From NCBI GenBank assembly GCA_025924845.1, contig JAICHN010000211.1, positions 1-8,824 of the forward strand: a DNA stretch of 8,824 nt. Direction: 5' to 3'. The stretch comes from Chloroflexota bacterium (GTDB taxonomy: Bacteria; Chloroflexota; UBA5177; JANWHV01). Below the pieces are notes generated by a model, which saw only the letters and a program-made list of their open reading frames with translations, searched no databases and was not told the origin of the DNA. Below, piece after piece: positions 5,424 to 8,824 of this stretch. The translations under genes were made by a program, and so were the position numbers. Within the stretch, counting starts at the first letter, position 1. Each line of letters opens with the position of its first letter.

Positions 5424-7436
5424 ATGGAACACACAGAGCCTCAAGATAAGCACCCCAACCGAAGCGTACCCTGCCCGAACTGCGGGGCCGCGAATGACAG
5501 CCTGGCACCAGTCTGCCGGCGCTGCGGTAGTCCCATGCCCAATGCTGCGGGACGCACCCAGCACATTGGAGGGCGGACCTCAATCATTCGGCCGGCCGGC
5601 ACTTCCGCGCCGATCGGCCCCGGCCCGCGATTGGTGGCGCCGCCTGATCTGGATCTTAGACAGATCCGGGGCGGGGACGCCACACGCGCCAAGCTCCGTC
5701 TCGCCAACAATGGCTCCTCGCTGCTCACCGGCACGGCGCGGCCAGGCCCAAACGCGACCTGGCTGCATATCCTGAACGGAGGCGCTATTTACTGTGCGGC
5801 AGGCGCGGTTGAGCCCATTGATCTGGAAATATCGACCGCGGATCTGGCTCAAGGCCGGCATGTCGGAACCATACTGCTCGACACTGATGGCGGCAAGGCC
5901 ACGATCCAGGTGAGTGTCAACGTGAGCCGCCAATCACTGATGCCCGGCCTGATTGCCGCTCTCATCACGGCGGTCCTGGTGCTGGTGATCAGCAGCGTAG
6001 TCTACGCCATGCATGGCGGCGCCCTACCATTCAGTGCTCCCGCCCCGACCAGCACCCCGACCACCACGCCGACCCCGCTCCCAACCTCTACGCCCCGACC
6101 TACCTATACACCGACGGCCACGGCGACCCCTCGGGCCACCGCCACAACGGTCGATCTGGCGGGAACGGCCACGGCTCAAGCGATCCAGGCCAAGCAGGCA
6201 CAAAAGCTGGTGGCCGACGCCTACGCGACGGCCACGGCACTCGCCGCTAACTTGAATGCCACGGCCACGGCGGTCAGCGCCGACCTGAACCATTCACCCG
6301 AGGCCACCTCGGAGCGGATTGCTATCGAGGCGGCCGTGAACAACTTCCTGCTCGTGCGCGCGGAGGCGCTCGCCACCGGCGATGCCTCTCGACTGCCCAG
6401 TGTCGCGGCGGGCAAGGAACTGACCTTGCTGCAGTCGAGCGTGCAAACATTGGCCGTTGCCAACGAGCACTATCGCCTGCACTCCATCGATCAGCCGGTC
6501 TGGGACTCGATCAAACTGGACGGACCCGACAGCGCCGAGGCTACCTTGAGCAAGCATGAGGATGAACTGATTATTCGGGTCAGTACCGGGCTGGCCGACG
6601 ATCGCGACCCAACATACACCGGCAAGATCGGTACCCTACGCGATCAACGCTATTCCGTTACCTACAACACACGGCTGATCAATGGGAAGTGGCTCGTGGT
6701 AGATGGCTCCGTGGTCGAGAGTAATCAGCCCCAACCAACTCCCCAGCCCGACCTGCTACCCCCGGCCGGTCAGGGACCGGTGACGGCGGAGGGGACGGCT
6801 ACACCCCTGCCCACCACGGCGCCGTCACCCGATCAGTTGACCATCGAGCAGGTGGTGAATCTGGGCCTGCCCGCCGTGCTCCGCGTGACCGGGAACATCC
6901 CCGGCAATCAGGAAAGCACCGGTACGGGCTTTGTGATACGCGGATCAGACGAATTCGCCTATGTCGTAACCAACGACCATGTGGTGAATGGGGCGACCGA
7001 TATTGAACTTTCGACCCAGACCAGCGGCCCACTTCCGGCGCTCAGCGTGCAGGAAGATACGGCCGATGACCTCGCGGTAATCAAAATCGCCCAGCCGGCC
7101 GAACCGCTTCCCGCCCTGGAGTGGGGCGACTCGGAGAACGCCGACCTGGGCGAAACCGTGGTGGCGATAGGCTATGCGCTGGGCCTGCAAGGGGAGCCTA
7201 CGGTTAGTAACGGGATTATTTCCGCGCTCCATCGGGACGTAGGTCAGCGATGGACCTATCTGCAGCATACCGCGCCGATTAATCACGGTAACAGCGGCGG
7301 GCCGCTCCTCGATTTGCGGGGCGCCGTGATCGGCGTCAACACCCTCCTCGATGAGAACGCGCAGAGCGTCTACTTTGCCATCCCCGCCAATCAAGCGAAG
7401 AAAGAAGTAGACGCGCTGATCGGGTCCATGCCGTGA
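5424..7436 (+). CDS. Membrane-anchored HtrA/Deg-type serine protease with N-terminal zinc ribbon and stalk
   Basis: A 670-residue modular protein. Modules in order: a zinc ribbon CPNC-x10-CRRC (17-34); an Ig/BACON-like beta domain (about 72-167); one membrane helix (about 172-196); a Thr/Pro-rich linker (207-245); an Ala/Thr-rich segment with 11-residue repeats (247-289); an alpha+beta domain (about 299-433) that resembles ARC6 IMS-like / NTF2-like domains; a second Pro/Thr linker (435-470); and a trypsin-like S1C catalytic domain (about 471-670). The catalytic triad is visible as His519 (VVTNDHVV), Asp549 (DDLAVIKI) and Ser624 (GNSGGP), so the protease should be active. No PDZ domain follows, unlike DegP/DegS. 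Expected topology is zinc ribbon inside and protease outside. ATG 5424 is forced because a stop codon lies nine codons upstream with no other start between; a ribosome binding site is not evident. Its stop overlaps the next start (GTGA). Protease family and triad are sure; the IMS-like and BACON-like calls are tentative. Confidence 0.9.
   Translation: MEHTEPQDKHPNRSVPCPNCGAANDSLAPVCRRCGSPMPNAAGRTQHIGGRTSIIRPAGTSAPIGPGPRLVAPPDLDLRQIRGGDATRAKLRLANNGSSLLTGTARPGPNATWLHILNGGAIYCAAGAVEPIDLEISTADLAQGRHVGTILLDTDGGKATIQVSVNVSRQSLMPGLIAALITAVLVLVISSVVYAMHGGALPFSAPAPTSTPTTTPTPLPTSTPRPTYTPTATATPRATATTVDLAGTATAQAIQAKQAQKLVADAYATATALAANLNATATAVSADLNHSPEATSERIAIEAAVNNFLLVRAEALATGDASRLPSVAAGKELTLLQSSVQTLAVANEHYRLHSIDQPVWDSIKLDGPDSAEATLSKHEDELIIRVSTGLADDRDPTYTGKIGTLRDQRYSVTYNTRLINGKWLVVDGSVVESNQPQPTPQPDLLPPAGQGPVTAEGTATPLPTTAPSPDQLTIEQVVNLGLPAVLRVTGNIPGNQESTGTGFVIRGSDEFAYVVTNDHVVNGATDIELSTQTSGPLPALSVQEDTADDLAVIKIAQPAEPLPALEWGDSENADLGETVVAIGYALGLQGEPTVSNGIISALHRDVGQRWTYLQHTAPINHGNSGGPLLDLRGAVIGVNTLLDENAQSVYFAIPANQAKKEVDALIGSMP
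6042..6158 (+). repeat. Low-complexity Thr/Pro-coding stretch of the protease stalk
   Basis: Bases 6042-6158 encode a Thr/Pro/Ala-rich linker (residues 207-245) built from degenerate TPT/PTS/TAT units and ACC/CCG/ACG codons. It follows the membrane helix directly and would form an extended, possibly glycosylated spacer lifting the protease off the membrane. Confidence 0.75.
6225..6290 (+). repeat. Two tandem 11-residue repeats in the protease
   Basis: Residues 268-278 (ATATALAANLN) and 279-289 (ATATAVSADLN) are tandem copies with eight of eleven positions identical. A partial copy, GTATAQAIQAK, occurs at 247-257. An 11-residue period fits a hendecad helix or coiled coil. I recall similar ATATA-type stalk repeats in other Chloroflexi surface proteins. 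Confidence 0.7.
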
Positions 7437-8509
7437 GCCTGGATCGCGAAGCCGCTGAGCCACTCGCCCCAGCCGTGGCGACGCTGGTGGACGTGGCGCG
7501 AGCGGCCAAGGTCTCGGTTTCCACCGCCTCGCGGGCGATCAATGGGCGGCCCTATGTGAGCGAGCCGATCCGTGCCCAGGTGTTGGAGGCGGCGCGGCGC
7601 TTGCACTTTCAACCATCATCCCTGGCACGTGGGTTTCGCGCTCAGCGCACCATGACTATCGGCATGGTAGTGCCGGATATCTCCAGTCCTTTCTACGCCG
7701 CGGCCCTGCGCGGCGCGCAGAACGTGCTGCGGGCTCACGGCTATACCGTGCTGGTCTGTGAGACGGAGGAGCGGGCCGATCGTGAACACGAAGCTCTCCT
7801 GCTCCTGGCTGGGCAACGCGTGGCCGGGTTGATTCTGGCGCCGGTGGGTGGAGACATAGCTGGGCTCCGTCGTCTACTGGACCAGCGGCCGATAGCGCTG
7901 GTGGCCATTGACAACAGGCTGCAAGGGTATGAAGCAGATACCGTCGTGCAGGATAATAGGCGCGGCGCCGAGGCACTAGCCGCCCATCTGGTATCGCATG
8001 GGCACCGGCGCATTGCGCAGTTGACTGGTATCTTGTGCGAGTCCAGCGCGATGGATCGCCTGGCCGGATACCGTGACGCGCTCGATCAGGCTGGGCTTCC
8101 CTTCCAACCGGAATTGGTCCTGGAGGGTGATTGGACGGAACAGTCCGGTTATGCCCGAACTTTACAGCTGCTCGACCTTGACGAACCGCCTACCGCTTTA
8201 TTGGTGTCGAGCAGCCGGATGGTCGTGGGCGCCCTCCTGGCCCTACGGCAACGCGGCATAGTCGTGCCGGCGGGCATGGCCCTGACCTGCTTCGACGACA
8301 CGCCCTGGGCTCCGGTGACCGAGCCCGCCCTTACCACGCTCAGCCGATCCGACTACGCGCTTGGCACAGCCGCCGCCGAATTGATTGTCGCGCAGCTTAC
8401 GGACGACGCCGAACGGGCCAGGTGCGAGCGTGTTCTCCCCCTGGAGTTGGTCTGCCGCCGATCGTGCGGCTGCCAGGCGTCGTCCATGGAGGGAACGCCG
8501 TGGGGCTAG
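7433..8509 (+). CDS. LacI-family transcriptional regulator
   Basis: A 358-residue DNA-binding repressor starting at GTG 7433 within the protease stop (GTGA), ending at TAG 8507-8509. The helix-turn-helix is TLVDVARAAKVSVSTASRAING (17-38), followed by the hinge-helix region PSSLARGFRAQRT (61-73). The periplasmic-binding-protein-like effector domain then shows IGMVVPDISSPFYAAALRGA, DTVVQDNRRGAEALAAHL, SHGHRRIAQLTG, and CFDDTPWAPVTEPALTTLSR with the closing ALGTAAAELI. The C-terminus, RRSCGC, fits the RESCGC-type ending common in this family. LacI members bind palindromic operators as dimers and release them, or sometimes bind, on contact with a sugar or nucleoside ligand. The ligand is not readable. 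The N-terminal leader is slightly long (16 residues), so a GTG at 7475 is an alternative start; the lack of a clear ribosome binding site favours coupling from the protease. Confidence 0.93.
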   Translation: MSLDREAAEPLAPAVATLVDVARAAKVSVSTASRAINGRPYVSEPIRAQVLEAARRLHFQPSSLARGFRAQRTMTIGMVVPDISSPFYAAALRGAQNVLRAHGYTVLVCETEERADREHEALLLLAGQRVAGLILAPVGGDIAGLRRLLDQRPIALVAIDNRLQGYEADTVVQDNRRGAEALAAHLVSHGHRRIAQLTGILCESSAMDRLAGYRDALDQAGLPFQPELVLEGDWTEQSGYARTLQLLDLDEPPTALLVSSSRMVVGALLALRQRGIVVPAGMALTCFDDTPWAPVTEPALTTLSRSDYALGTAAAELIVAQLTDDAERARCERVLPLELVCRRSCGCQASSMEGTPWG

Positions 8510-8580
8510 GCGGTTGGACCCGGTATGCGCGCTAATCCTGTACAGTAGTACCTGAATACGGCTTCCGCGAGCGGCGAATC

Positions 8581-8585
8581 GAGGG
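8581..8585 (+). promoter_or_regulatory. Ribosome binding site of the transketolase-like gene
   Basis: GAGGG lies four bases before the ATG at 8590 and supports that start. Confidence 0.6.
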
Positions 8586-8589
8586 CGTA

Positions 8590-8824
8590 ATGCAGCAGAC
8601 AGTTGATCTCACAGGCCCGGCCGGCGACAACGAAGTGGCTTCGGCAGCAGCATTGGAGCGGCTGGCGCACCGAGTGCTCTGGCTGTCCACGATGATCGTT
8701 CATCACGCCAATCACATTCGGCCTAACCGCGACGGCCTCAAGGTGGGCGGCCACCAAGCCTCAAGTGCGTCGGTGGTACAGATCCTCACCTCGTTGTACT
8801 TCGACTTCCTCCGTGCCGGCGATC
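8590..8824 (+). CDS. Transketolase / homodimeric pyruvate dehydrogenase E1-like enzyme (3' end cut by window)
   Basis: The frame is open from ATG 8590 to the end of the window (78 codons visible). After a variable leader, the segment LSTMIVHHANHIRPNRDG, then LKVGGHQASSASVVQILTSLYFDFLRAGD, matches the N-terminal region of the thiamine-diphosphate enzyme family that includes transketolase and AceE-type pyruvate dehydrogenase E1. The KVGGHQASSASVV stretch is the strongest evidence and is closer to the AceE-like / large transketolase-like group than to classic TktA. The enzyme would act in the cytoplasm, either moving two-carbon units between sugar phosphates or decarboxylating pyruvate; the visible part cannot decide. 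It follows the LacI gene by 80 bp on the same strand and may be co-transcribed or controlled by it. Confidence 0.82.
   Translation, partial: MQQTVDLTGPAGDNEVASAAALERLAHRVLWLSTMIVHHANHIRPNRDGLKVGGHQASSASVVQILTSLYFDFLRAGD

Noticed and set aside
6042..6290. Repetitive GC-rich stretch considered as a DNA repeat array or CRISPR-like element
   Set aside because: The repetition follows the codons of a Thr/Pro/Ala-rich protein stalk; there are no regular repeats with unique spacers.
8514..8546. TTGGAC and TACAGT considered as a promoter for the transketolase-like gene
   Set aside because: The spacing is 21 bases, too long for a normal sigma-70 promoter, and the hexamers match only partly.
8506..8757. 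An 83-residue minus-strand open frame at the right end
   Set aside because: It is antisense to the transketolase-like start, which has a clear family motif and a ribosome binding site.

Overview
The window is about 8.8 kb of densely coding, GC-rich bacterial DNA. The protein types suggest Chloroflexota (Chloroflexi) or a close relative: a DUF3352-type secreted protein, a zinc ribbon joined to a threonine/proline-rich stalk with 'ATATA' repeats and a trypsin-like protease, an MscL with a C-terminal zinc ribbon, a YbjN-domain protein, and frequent GTG starts. This assignment comes from gene style and not from a marker gene. Nothing points to a transposon, phage, CRISPR array or plasmid; it reads as ordinary chromosome.

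Layout from left to right. (1) The 3' part of mscL (+), which the window edge cuts at its 5' end. A strong hairpin follows, shared with the convergent DUF3352 gene (-). (2) A divergent gap with a good extended -10 promoter driving a CAU-anticodon tRNA (+). The tRNA runs head-on into a GNAT-family acetyltransferase gene (-), with only 10 bp between their ends. (3) A minus-strand pair, ybjN-like then ribokinase, overlapping by ATGA, with the GNAT gene about 170 bp further downstream. (4) A 245-bp divergent control region holding several short palindromes and repeats and a second extended -10 promoter. (5) A plus-strand pair: a multidomain membrane-anchored serine protease whose stop overlaps (GTGA) the start of a LacI-family repressor. 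(6) After 80 bp, the start of a transketolase / pyruvate dehydrogenase E1-like gene, cut by the window end.

Ribokinase, a LacI-type sugar-responsive repressor and a transketolase-like enzyme lie within about 5 kb, which hints at pentose or sugar-phosphate metabolism. The link is positional only. The most unusual element is the protease (zinc ribbon, Ig/BACON-like domain, one membrane span, Thr/Pro stalk with 11-residue repeats, ARC6-IMS-like domain, HtrA-type catalytic domain without PDZ) and its translational coupling to a LacI regulator. I found no clearly new defence or mobile system. The gaps (404-480, 2233-2407, 2480-2489, 3582-3748, 5179-5423, 8510-8589) are all under 300 bp, and I see no additional small genes in them.
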